Assembly (NCBI GenBank): GCA_003612585.1
Contig: RAZH01000006.1
Span: 62,001-126,000, forward strand
DNA: 64,000 nt
Direction: 5' to 3'
DNA from: a bacterium 1XD42-54
GTDB lineage: Bacteria > Bacillota > Clostridia > Lachnospirales > Lachnospiraceae
Below are positions 51,959 through 59,974 of the stretch, in pieces. A program made the translations under genes and the position numbers. Below the pieces are notes generated by a model that did no database searches, was not told the origin of the DNA, and was given only the letters and a program-made list of their open reading frames with translations. The stretch's first letter is position 1, and each line of letters starts with the position of its first letter.

Positions 51959-52365
51959 GGTAGAACTCCTTTTTTGTTTAAAATATGCGTGAGAAGACAG
52001 TGTGGTTCATGAGATGGAAAACGGAAAAGAGAAATTATACGCAAGAGGTCTATGAAAAGATATACGCTAGATGAATAAGCCATACCGGAAGAACAACGAA
52101 AGCTATAATGCTGTTTTGATTAGTCAAGGAAAAAATCAAAAAGAACGCTTGGAATGACTCTGGCAGTTGGCAATACAATAGATGCAGACATTGGAAAATG
52201 TGAGTTGCAATAATTTGCCCCAAATAGTAATATCTCATTGCGAAAAATAGGAGGTGTATGTGAGCACCTATTCAAAAAACGATAGGGCAGAATGAAGCTT
52301 GGTTCATTTACAGATAATGGGTAAGTAAATTCCAGTCTGTTGCAAATATTGAAAGGGGACGAAAC
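51959..52365. other. Intergenic region before the acetyltransferase gene
   Basis: About 400 AT-rich bases. A minus-strand TATAAT (52034-52039) could drive the RRxD gene, with a poor -35. On the plus strand an AGGAGGTG at 52251-52258 is followed only by a 12-codon frame beginning GTG AGC ACC (stop at 52294-52296), probably a remnant or leader. No other gene is seen. Confidence 0.4.
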
Positions 52366-52800
52366 ATGATAAGGTATGTTGAAAAAGAAGATATCAATCA
52401 GATACTTTCTATGATGGAATCTGTAAAAGATGATTTTGCCGGATATAAAGAAACAGAATTTTTAGAAGCACTTTATAAAGCGATTGACCAAAAAGAGGCA
52501 TTCTTATATGAGGAAAAAGGAATCGTGGCAGGCATGATTTCTTTTTCTTACTATGAAAAGGAACTTACCTTTTTGGCTGTGATGCCGGAGTTTCGGAAAC
52601 AGGGCATAGGAAAACAACTGATTAGGCAGGTTACAGAATGTTTTGAAAATGGCGATATGATTCATGTCATTACGTTCCGGGAAGGAGATCCGAAAGGGAT
52701 TGCCGCCCGTCATTGTTATCATTCCTGTGGATTTGTGGATGATGATGAGTTAGAGGTGTTTGATTATCCATGCCAAAAATTGGTTTTGAAAGTAAAGTAG
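52366..52800 (+). CDS. GNAT-family N-acetyltransferase
   Basis: This 144-residue acetyltransferase has the acetyl-CoA binding motif LAVMPEFRKQGIGKQLIRQV (R-x-x-G-I-G-x) near 72-91 and a typical C-terminal VTFREGDPKGIAARHCYHSC-like region with GFVDDDELEVFDYPC. GNAT enzymes acetylate amines on small molecules, peptides or drugs; the substrate is not evident. ATG 52366 follows GAAAGGGGAC. Base composition is clearly more AT-rich than in the housekeeping genes upstream, suggesting acquisition. The neighbours are small unlinked genes, so context does not help. Confidence 0.85.
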   Translation: MIRYVEKEDINQILSMMESVKDDFAGYKETEFLEALYKAIDQKEAFLYEEKGIVAGMISFSYYEKELTFLAVMPEFRKQGIGKQLIRQVTECFENGDMIHVITFREGDPKGIAARHCYHSCGFVDDDELEVFDYPCQKLVLKVK

Positions 52801-52898
52801 ACAAAGATTTTCAGAATGAAATTAAGATAAGTGTGGTTTTAATTATTGTGTAGGCTTTTGGCCTATCAGATTAAAATTCGGGATTTGAGGTATAGCGT

Positions 52899-53456
52899 AT
52901 GAAAGGCTTCCAAAGGGATAATCAGCTATTTTCACTTTGTGGTTTGAATTGTGGATTATGTCCTATGCACTTAAATAAATACTGTCCCGGCTGCGGTGGT
53001 GGAGAGGGAAACCAATCTTGCAAAATTGCAAAGTGTAGTTTAGGGCATGATGGTGTGGAGTATTGTTTCCAGTGCAGTGAGTATCCTTGTGAAAAGTACA
53101 CGCATATGGATGATTTTGATTCATTTATTACACACCGTAACTGAAAAGCTGATTTGAAAAAAGCAAAAGAGATAGGGATAGAAGCATACAACGCAGAGCA
53201 AGTAGAAAAGACTGAAATATTGAATCTTCTGTTAAATAATTATAACGATGGCAGAAAAAAGACTCTTTTTTGTATGGCTGTAAATCTTTTGGAATTGCAG
53301 GAAATAAATGAGATATTTATGCAAATAGAAGGTAACTCGGAACTGAAAAGATTCACACTTAAAGAAAAAAGTTCTTATGTTGCCGGGCAGTTTCAAAACG
53401 TAGCAAAGCGAAAAAATATCGAACTAAAGCTCCGCAAGAAAAAAATAATCTCATAG
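52899..53456 (+). pseudogene. DUF3795 protein gene interrupted by one in-frame TGA
   Basis: The first 81 codons encode a cysteine-rich DUF3795 start (LFSLCGLNCGLCPMHL, YCPGCGGGEGNQSCKIAKCS, YCFQCSEYPCEKY), where cysteines probably bind metal. After HRN comes TGA (53142-53144), and the same frame continues without shift: KADLKKAKEIGIEAYNAEQV and on to a natural stop at 53454, a total of 185 sense codons, the size expected of the family. The junction HRN-stop-KADLKKA suggests CGA (Arg) changed to TGA. Both halves look well conserved, so the mutation is recent. Residual production of the 81-residue zinc-ribbon-like part is possible. ATG 52899 follows TTTGAGG. Confidence 0.85.
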
Positions 53457-53623
53457 GTGGGAAAATTTTGTGAAAAATAGCTTTCACCTGTGGTTTAGCT
53501 TTACAGTAAGATTTTAAGTGGTTTACTTACCCAAAGAAAGCATGCTTATAGTTGCAGTGCAGATATGGAATTTTGGAAAGCATGTCTATTTTGAAATATA
53601 AAAATTGTTTAGGAGAGAAACAG

Positions 53624-54076
53624 ATGGATTTTAATGATGAGAAAGATTATATTATGCGAATAATCAAGGAAATGGTTCGGGTCCTTTTTTCTTTAATGCT
53701 TGGAAAGCAGTATAAGTCGGTAGAATTACCAGAAGCAAAGAAGTATGAGGTTTCTGGAAAAGTATTGGAAGAATTTGAAAAAATGGTTGATCAAGGTTTG
53801 GTAAACGAGGCTGAAAATATATTGCTGGAAAACATGGATTATACGAAAAAGGAAGAAATTCTTGCCGCAATACTGTTTTATCAATATGTCGGTGAGAAAG
53901 ATAATGATTTCTTAACTTTGCATAACTATTCCAAAGAAGAAGTGTTGGATGGACTGAAAGCATTGGCAGAAAAATCGGGGTATGGAGAGGTGGCTGATGT
54001 AGTAAATGTTTTAATGATAGAAGCAGAAAAAAGCCGCCGTTTGCCATTCTGTCATTCACCGCTCCGTGGCTTATAG
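53624..54076 (+). CDS. DUF6483-like helical protein
   Basis: This 150-residue protein begins MDFNDEKDYIMRIIKEMVRV then LFSLMLGKQY, which resembles a small family of unknown function found mainly in Lachnospiraceae (DUF6483, by memory). The rest is helical and acidic (VLEEFEKMVDQGLVNEAENI, then FYQYVGEKDNDFLTLHNYSK), reminiscent of TPR-like helices. No membrane segment or catalytic motif is visible. The last dozen residues (RRLPFCHSPLRGL) do not resemble the family and may come from a frameshift near the end. ATG 53624 follows AGGAGAG; an upstream in-frame ATG at 53552 lacks a site. Function unknown. Confidence 0.7.
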   Translation: MDFNDEKDYIMRIIKEMVRVLFSLMLGKQYKSVELPEAKKYEVSGKVLEEFEKMVDQGLVNEAENILLENMDYTKKEEILAAILFYQYVGEKDNDFLTLHNYSKEEVLDGLKALAEKSGYGEVADVVNVLMIEAEKSRRLPFCHSPLRGL

Positions 54077-54198
54077 CCTGTTACCATCGTGGAACGTATT
54101 AGAAGAAATCATAAATTTCCTAAAAAATAAATGTTTTCTGTCACACAGATACGGTAACGTTGTCTAATTAAGCAGGAGGTAAAAATTATATATAAAAA

Positions 54199-54348
54199 AT
54201 GAATGAAGAATTACAGGCTTTCGTAGGAAAAGCCACAGCAGGTGATAAAAAACTTGAAACCTTTATCACAGAATTTTTGTTTTGTAAGCCATACCAATCT
54301 CCTGCACACACAGAAAATCTGGTACAGGATTTGTTAGATTTCACATAG
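54199..54348 (+). pseudogene. 49-codon ORF, probable gene fragment
   Basis: MNEELQAFVGKATAGDKKLE and the following residues to LVQDLLDFT look like protein, but the only good ribosome site (AGGAGGT, 54174-54180) is 18 bases before the ATG, too far for normal initiation. It may be the start of a longer gene whose remainder was lost. Not recognised. Confidence 0.35.
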
Positions 54349-54388
54349 TTTTCTAGTGATCGAGAATTTTTAAAGGAGAAGACAGATT

Positions 54389-55072
54389 ATGAATACACAG
54401 TTTATTATAGATTACTTAATGGCATTGAACATGAATAACAACCGTGAATGGTATCATGCAAACAAGGAAGATTACAAAAAGGCAAATGCCGAGTTTGAAG
54501 GATTCTTACAGGCTTTGATGTTGGAAATCGGAAAGTTTGACAGCAGTATTTTACACAACAATCCGAAAGACCTTACCTTTAAGCTCGTAAGGGATACTCG
54601 CTTCAGCCATGACAAATCACCCTATAATCCTGCATTCCGTGCCCATATTTCTTCTCAGGGTAAACTGCCTGTTCCTGTCGGATATTATCTTATGATAAAG
54701 CCTGGCAATCAGTCCTTTTTGGGGGGCGGTTTATTTGCAGATATGTTTAAGGATGCAACTACTATGATTCGGGACTATATTGCGCGAAATGGCGAAGAAT
54801 GGGAAAAGATCATCCATGAGCCAGAGTTTGTAAAATATTTTACCGTACAGGGAACGGCATTAAAGAAGGTTCCTGCGGGATATGAGAAAGAACATCCGCA
54901 AGCGGAATACCTAAAATTTAAGAGTTGGTATCTGGAATATCCCATAAAAGATGAAGAATTAAAAGATGCAGAAGCTTTTCTTGCAAAGGGTGCAGAGCTT
55001 TTCCGGATTATGAAACCGTTTAACGACTATCTGAACAAAGCGCTTGTGGGTTTTCAAATGCCGACAAGGTAA
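54389..55072 (+). CDS. DUF2461 / TIGR02453 family protein
   Basis: The 227-residue protein belongs to DUF2461, a widespread family of unknown function: FIIDYLMALNMNNNREWYHA, TFKLVRDTRFSHDKSPYNPA, FRAHIS and GGGLFADMFKD are its signature blocks. No signal peptide or membrane segment is seen. ATG 54389 follows AAAGGAGAAG. Composition is AT-rich like the other genes of this patch. The family has no established biochemical role, and neighbours give no hint, so no function is assigned. Confidence 0.88.
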   Translation: MNTQFIIDYLMALNMNNNREWYHANKEDYKKANAEFEGFLQALMLEIGKFDSSILHNNPKDLTFKLVRDTRFSHDKSPYNPAFRAHISSQGKLPVPVGYYLMIKPGNQSFLGGGLFADMFKDATTMIRDYIARNGEEWEKIIHEPEFVKYFTVQGTALKKVPAGYEKEHPQAEYLKFKSWYLEYPIKDEELKDAEAFLAKGAELFRIMKPFNDYLNKALVGFQMPTR

Positions 55073-55129
55073 TGAAATATTCAAATGGGAGTGAATAACA
55101 AACTTACACAAGAAGAAAGAGGGGAAATG

Positions 55130-55680
55130 CTATTTTGATATACAGCTTTTTATCACAATAATCCGCTTACGGCTGGATGTTTTTTTCCTGTATGACAGCA
55201 TAGAAAGACAGTAGACTTTCTTCCAACGCTCCGGTTTTAGATCATGGATCGATGTAACCACGCTATATCGGAATAGCTCTTCCGTCAGATTTTTCAAAAC
55301 TTCTGTTCTGTTTTGGATTTGAGAAAGATAACCGCTGATTGCCGTAAGCGGAGTCCGTAGGTCGTGAGAAATGTTGGTGATTGCTTCTTTCAGTTCCAGA
55401 TCGCCTTGTTGATAGCGATGGCGTTCCTTGCGAAGTAGGCGAAGCTGAATATTGATCTTTGCGGCCAGTTTTCTCAGATGAGGGTCTCTGGAAGAAATAT
55501 TAATGAGTGTGTTAGTGTCGGAGGAAAGACGTTCCTGGAACTTGGTATAAATTTCGTCCATGCTTTTTTGTGTAGAAAGCATTTTTGCGATTAGCCCAAA
55601 TACCACAAATAGCAGAACACAATGGAAGAAAAATAAGGTGTTCCACCCCTTCTTCGCAAAGAATTACTCCTTGTCCTCCA
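55130..55680 (-). pseudogene. Decayed sensor histidine kinase
   Basis: Read on the minus strand, a membrane helix (LFFFHCVLLFVVFGLIAKML) leads into LSSDTNTLINISSRDPHLRK and the HisKA core ITNISHDLRTPLTAISGYL, typical of VanS-like kinases of Firmicutes. Damage is plain: after SGYL about 20 residues of the dimerisation helix are missing before QNRTEVLKNLTEELFRYSVV; after LKPER the frame shifts, and the proper continuation (EESLLSFYAVIQEKNIQP) appears in the next frame and then stops; the whole ATPase domain is gone. No intact start codon leads the frame. It lies downstream of the equally truncated regulator fragment. Confidence 0.85.
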
Positions 55681-55744
55681 GGTGTCAGACAAATAACCAA
55701 TTCCATCAGCAGTTTTATGATTGCATACTCTGTTCTGGCCAGCT

Positions 55745-56050
55745 TTACTGCATGTCCTTGAACGGACAGAGCAAGTGATATTCCAGGAGAAGATCCACTT
55801 TATCTTGTACATCTACCTTTGCACTGAGCACAATAACAGGACTATTTTCTATATGGGGAAGGACTTCTTCGCCGCTAAGCCCCGGAAGCATTAAGTCCAA
55901 CAGAATCAAATCTGGTTTGTTTTGTGACACAAGATATGATGCTTCGGTTCCTGAATAGGCGCGAAGGACAGCATATCCTTCTTGTGTTAAGACTTCCGTC
56001 AGCATATCTCCAATATAAATATCATCCTCTAGGATTGCGATTGTTTTCAT
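55745..56050 (-). pseudogene. Truncated response regulator, receiver domain only
   Basis: This 101-residue frame holds a good receiver start: TIAILEDDIYIGDMLTEVLT, phospho-acceptor Asp52 in LILLDLMLPGLSGEEVL and the Ser of VIVLSAK. It then breaks after VDLLL, where GADDY and the conserved Lys should follow, and runs into unrelated sequence (EYHLLCPFKDMQ). The last receiver strand and helix and the whole DNA-binding domain are missing. An upstream start and a purine-rich stretch remain, so a short unstable protein might be made. With the broken kinase next to it, the two-component system is dead. Confidence 0.85.
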
Positions 56051-56418
56051 TGTGGTTTTTCTTTCTATAACAATGGTTGCCTGAGGTTTCAGTCTAATTC
56101 TACTGATGCCATAGCATTGAAACGCACCTCAGCCCTGGGTCATCCAACAGGAACGAACAGTATCTCCTGATTCATCGTTATTAAATCTACCCTGTGTAAA
56201 TTTACAATTTTCTAAGTTATATTTCCGTCATTTGCCGCTTTTTGAGCGTTTCTCTACAAGGAGACGGCACAGAGGCAAAAAAGTTGCCAGAAATTAGGAT
56301 TTTCTTAGGAATTAAACAAGTTGATATTAAGGTTTGAGACGTTTTTGTCTGATACAATAAGTAACGGACGGAGGTATGCTTATATTGTAATCGGTTGGAA
56401 AAGAAGGGAGTTATTATT
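56051..56418. other. Intergenic region before the carboxypeptidase gene
   Basis: CTGAGGTTTCA (56091-56101) can pair with TGAAACGCACCTCAG (56128-56142) with a 3-base bulge, upstream of the broken regulator. A TACAAT (56353-56358) may be the -10 of the carboxypeptidase gene, but no -35 fits at 16-18 bases. Nothing else is recognised in these 368 bases. Confidence 0.35.
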
Positions 56419-57489
56419 ATGGATGAGAGAGACAGAAGAAAAGAAAGGCGCAATAGAGAAAAAAGGATTTTTATCGCATCTCTGTGCGTACTACTTTGTT
56501 TCGTTACAGTGGCAGCCATTGCGGGGATTTATCTTTCACGGAAACTGGTGAGCGATACGACAGAGGATACTATGACAGAGAAAACAGAAAGCAGTACCAG
56601 TTTTTCTGTGACGGAGAAAATGGAAAGGGAAACAGCTTTTTCCGAAACGGACAGTGAAAAGAAGGAAACAGAATCTGAAACTGAGCAGGCGAATTCCATT
56701 TCAGCAGATATAACGGCAACGAATGCCATTGTGGTGGAGGCTGATTCTGATCTTGTGTTGTATCAGAAAGACAGTAGAGATCAGATTGCACCGGCAAGTA
56801 CTGCCAAAATGATTACAGCCCTGACGGCGCTTGATGTTTGCCCGGAAGAGGAGGAGATAACCGTAGGTGCAGAAATTGCGATGATGAACGAGGATTCATC
56901 GAGGGCGTGGCTTAATCAGGGGGATATTTTAACTGTAAGACAGCTTCTGATCGCGCTCATGCTTCCATCAGGCAATGATGCTGCTTATGCGCTTGCGGTT
57001 CATACCGGAAGAAAAATTTCCGGTGACAACAGCTTGGCAGATGAGCAGGCTGTGGGTGTGTTTATGGATGCAGTAAATAAAAAAGCTAGAGATCTTGGCG
57101 CCCAAAATTCAAATTTTGTAGCACCGGACGGGTATGATGCCGAGGGGCAGTATACGACGGCTTCAGATCTTGCTGTGCTTGCAAAAGCATGTCTGGAGAA
57201 TCCCTGCATTGCGGAAATTGTAGCAAGCTATATATCCTATGAAAAATGGGTGAATGACCGGGAGGTCACTTACTATAATACGAATGAACTTCTTAATCCG
57301 GACAGCTCCTATTATTATCCGGAGGCGATCGGCATCAAGACAGGAACTAGTGATCTTGCCGGAGCCAGCCTTGTTTCTGCAGCAGTCATAAACGGGAAGA
57401 CTTATATCAGCGTGGTCATGGGCGCTGCAACAGAAGATTCCAGATTTCAGGATAGTATTACGATTTATGATGCGATTAAGAGTCTGTAG
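56419..57489 (+). CDS. D-alanyl-D-alanine carboxypeptidase, S11 family (DacA/DacF-like)
   Basis: This enzyme trims the terminal D-alanine from peptidoglycan stems. The 356-residue protein has a short basic cytoplasmic start, a membrane anchor (about 18-38), a Thr/Ser/Glu-rich linker (about 45-95), and the penicillin-binding domain with all three motifs: Ser127-x-x-Lys130 in APASTAKMITAL, LPSGNDAAYAL (Ser184) and IKTGTSDLAG (Lys307). It lacks the C-terminal amphipathic domain of E. coli DacA; anchoring is N-terminal instead. ATG 56419 follows AAGAAGGGAG; a TTG at 56395 in frame lies before that site. The trimmed stems are the donor substrate class used by L,D-transpeptidases, two of which are in this window. 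Confidence 0.92.
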   Translation: MDERDRRKERRNREKRIFIASLCVLLCFVTVAAIAGIYLSRKLVSDTTEDTMTEKTESSTSFSVTEKMERETAFSETDSEKKETESETEQANSISADITATNAIVVEADSDLVLYQKDSRDQIAPASTAKMITALTALDVCPEEEEITVGAEIAMMNEDSSRAWLNQGDILTVRQLLIALMLPSGNDAAYALAVHTGRKISGDNSLADEQAVGVFMDAVNKKARDLGAQNSNFVAPDGYDAEGQYTTASDLAVLAKACLENPCIAEIVASYISYEKWVNDREVTYYNTNELLNPDSSYYYPEAIGIKTGTSDLAGASLVSAAVINGKTYISVVMGAATEDSRFQDSITIYDAIKSL

Positions 57490-57572
57490 GGAAAGTTACT
57501 ATTGAAAAAAGGGTTGCCATATGATACCATAATGAAGCTTATGCAAAATTCTGGGAATTTACAAAGTGGGAG

Positions 57573-57602
57573 TTGCATTTTATGGCGTCTAAATGTGATA
57601 AT
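57573..57602 (+). promoter_or_regulatory. Predicted extended -10 promoter ahead of the GACA tract
   Basis: TTGCAT (57573-57578), 18-base spacer, GATAAT (57597-57602) preceded by TGT at 57594-57596 as in extended -10 promoters. The start site would fall at about 57609, at the first bases of the tetranucleotide repeat. Confidence 0.55.
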
Positions 57603-57607
57603 GTATT

Positions 57608-57681
<74 letters not shown>

Positions 57682-57720
57682 TGAAATAACTATACCTTTT
57701 TATAAGAATAGAAACGGGCA

Positions 57721-57771
57721 GGGCATACTCTGCCCTCAGAATAATTTCTGAGGGAGGAGTGTGCCCTTTTT
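57721..57771 (+). terminator. Strong terminator / possible attenuator
   Basis: A 19-base arm (57721-57739) pairs with 57748-57766, with two mismatches and one G-U, followed by TTTTT. It either ends read-through from the carboxypeptidase gene or attenuates the transcript that starts at the GACA tract. Confidence 0.8.
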
Positions 57772-57780
57772 GTGCAAGAA

Positions 57781-57846
57781 AGCGGCCAAATATGAAGCTT
57801 AAGGATACGTTTCATATTTGACCGCTCCTGTATGTCAGATGAAAAT
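57781..57846 (+). promoter_or_regulatory. Inverted repeat overlapping a second possible promoter
   Basis: AGCGGCCAAATATGAA (57781-57796) is the inverted copy of 57811-57826 except one base. The second arm contains TTGACC (57818-57823), which with GAAAAT (57841-57846, spacer 17) could be a promoter for the peptidase operon. The repeat would then be an operator. Confidence 0.4.
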
Positions 57847-57899
57847 TACATTCATTTAAACCAGAGAAATAGCAATTCCAAGAAGAAAGGAGAGGTGGT

Positions 57900-59957
57900 A
57901 TGAACAAAAGACACCGGCTAAAGAGATACGGAAAGAGTTTTGCAATTTTGCTGACCACTACAATGGCGGTTCATTTTGTGGCTGTGGAAACCGTAACATC
58001 TGAAGCTCAAGAAGAATTGACGCCGGAAGCCTATCAACAGACACTAATGGAACTGACAGCCGATATTCGCTGGGCAGGTACGCAAGAGGAGCAGGAAACA
58101 GCGGTGCAGATTGCGGAGCGGCTGCAGGAGTATGGGCTGGAGGTTTGGCAGCAGAAATTTCCGTTTGTGGAGCAGGCAAAAGGAAAACAGAACAGCAGGG
58201 AGTCTTCTAATGTAATTGCAGTAAAGCGGGCAAATAAAAACCCGAACGGAGATATTTTGATTGTATCTGCGCACTATGATTCGAAAGAATGCACGGTTGG
58301 AGCTAATGACAATGCGTCCGGAGAAGCCATGCTTTTGGAGTTGGCCAGAGTGATGAAGGATGTGGATAGCGATACGGAAATTCGTTTTGTCTCATTTTCA
58401 GCAGAGGAAGAGGGGCTATGCGGTTCTTCCTGTTATGTGGACAGTCTTCCGCAGGAAGAGCGGGGACATATTATAGGAGACATCCAGATTGATATGATCG
58501 GGCATTATAGAAGCAGTGAGGCTATGGTAATGACTGCATTTGGAAGAGAAGAACTGGTTGGGAACATGCTGGTAGAGGCTTCCGCGCAGATTGGTGAAGC
58601 AAAATGGAGGACCGGACGGGAAGCAGCCAGTGATCATGCTTCATTTTCTTTTGCAGGTATTCCGGCAGTATTGGTGCAGCAGGGGCCTGGTGTTGATGCT
58701 GAGAATCACAAATTTATTGATAATAATGATGTCGTAGATCCGGAAAAAGCTGTTGCGACGGGCAGGGTTATCGAGAGCGTACTTCGTACAATCGCGTCGG
58801 AGGAAACAGCATCTTTACTCCCGGAAGCAAAAAGGCTGACAAGCGCGGATAATGCGGTTCCAATCAGACCGGACACACCGATCTTGTTCGGAGTGGTCAA
58901 GCCCGAGGTAGATGTAAAGATCGGAGCCGGAGGTACTTTTGAAAAAGCGGATGAGAGCGAGTATGGATATCAGCAGGAACATTATCTTATGGAAACGAAA
59001 TGGTTTGACTGGGAACCACTGATAACGGATTTTGTTTTTCGAAAAGAAGATGAACTTTTCCTGGACCGTGTGTTTATTCGGACAGCGAAGCTTGGTTTGA
59101 CTGATGAAGAGCTTGGGGAGAAGTTGACAGAAGCAGTTGGCGAAGCACAGACGTATGACGGTGGAAGTAAACTATGGGGAAGCAGTTTAATGACAGAAAA
59201 TCCATCTCTTCGTCAGTATATGATCACTGAAGCTGACGGGGAGCAGGCTATTGAGGTGATTTCTTTTATTCATTCAAATGTGGGAGAAGATATCCAGAGC
59301 TATGCGTTTGACAAGCCGGTACAGGAATATAAAGATATGGCGGACAAAGCAGATATGGCGTTGCTGGAAACGATCCATAAAGTTATCCCGGAAGATGACC
59401 CGTATGTGAAACATATTATTTCTTGGACAGACGGCTATAGTTACATACTTGGGTCCTGTACGGCAGATGACATGAAGAAATCAGACAGTTTTTCCATAAG
59501 GATTGACAAAAATGATTTCTTTGATAAAGAAGGAACGATCATAAATGAAGGCAAATTCCTTGTAACTGCAGTCCATGAATACGGACACGCGCTTACGTTA
59601 AATGCGGGGCAGATAGAGGTATCAGAAATCACAGATACTTCTCATTATAATGAGATCAGTCTTTATAAAGAAGACTCTTATATGAAGGCTTTTTATGACA
59701 AATTCTACGCAGACGGTAAGCAGAGAGATTTTTATGAATATCCGGAAGATTATGTCAGTAATTATGCAGGAACAGCCGGAATGTTTGAGGACATCGCAGA
59801 ATGCTTCATGCAGTTTGTGATAGGCGGCAAACCGGAGGGCGAAAGCCTGGCAGCAGATAAAATTAAATTTTTCTACAGTTATCCTGAAATGGTGGAACTG
59901 CGCAATTATATCCGTTGCAATTTCGGGTACCCGACAGAAATAAATCATAATAAATAA
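57900..59957 (+). CDS. Secreted M28 peptidase fused to an HEYGH metalloprotease-like domain
   Basis: The protein is 685 residues. A signal peptide (basic start, helix about 12-30) is followed by an M28 zinc aminopeptidase-like domain (about 40-300) with its metal ligands: His125 and Asp127 in SAHYDSKE, Asp137 in ANDNASGEAM, Glu169-Glu170 in SFSAEEEGL, Asp198 in QIDMIGHY and a His near 272. The last about 375 residues form another unit carrying VTAVHEYGHALTLNAG (His559, Glu560, His563) and, about 70 residues on, GMFEDIAECF (Glu634 a likely third ligand), the pattern of a gluzincin. Two different peptidase sites in one chain are unusual. ATG 57900 follows GGAGAGGTGGT. The gene heads an operon with a binding protein and a sensor channel. 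Confidence 0.85.
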   Translation: MNKRHRLKRYGKSFAILLTTTMAVHFVAVETVTSEAQEELTPEAYQQTLMELTADIRWAGTQEEQETAVQIAERLQEYGLEVWQQKFPFVEQAKGKQNSRESSNVIAVKRANKNPNGDILIVSAHYDSKECTVGANDNASGEAMLLELARVMKDVDSDTEIRFVSFSAEEEGLCGSSCYVDSLPQEERGHIIGDIQIDMIGHYRSSEAMVMTAFGREELVGNMLVEASAQIGEAKWRTGREAASDHASFSFAGIPAVLVQQGPGVDAENHKFIDNNDVVDPEKAVATGRVIESVLRTIASEETASLLPEAKRLTSADNAVPIRPDTPILFGVVKPEVDVKIGAGGTFEKADESEYGYQQEHYLMETKWFDWEPLITDFVFRKEDELFLDRVFIRTAKLGLTDEELGEKLTEAVGEAQTYDGGSKLWGSSLMTENPSLRQYMITEADGEQAIEVISFIHSNVGEDIQSYAFDKPVQEYKDMADKADMALLETIHKVIPEDDPYVKHIISWTDGYSYILGSCTADDMKKSDSFSIRIDKNDFFDKEGTIINEGKFLVTAVHEYGHALTLNAGQIEVSEITDTSHYNEISLYKEDSYMKAFYDKFYADGKQRDFYEYPEDYVSNYAGTAGMFEDIAECFMQFVIGGKPEGESLAADKIKFFYSYPEMVELRNYIRCNFGYPTEINHNK

Positions 59958-59974
59958 GAAACGGAACAGAGAAT

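Noticed and set aside
51807-51992. Plus-strand frame rich in Ser, Leu and Arg opposite the RRxD gene
   Set aside because: It has no ribosome site or terminator, whereas the minus-strand frame has both.
53142-53144. TGA in the DUF3795 gene as selenocysteine or a recoded codon
   Set aside because: The position fits an ordinary arginine between conserved residues, no SECIS-like hairpin is evident, and TGA is used as stop elsewhere in the window.
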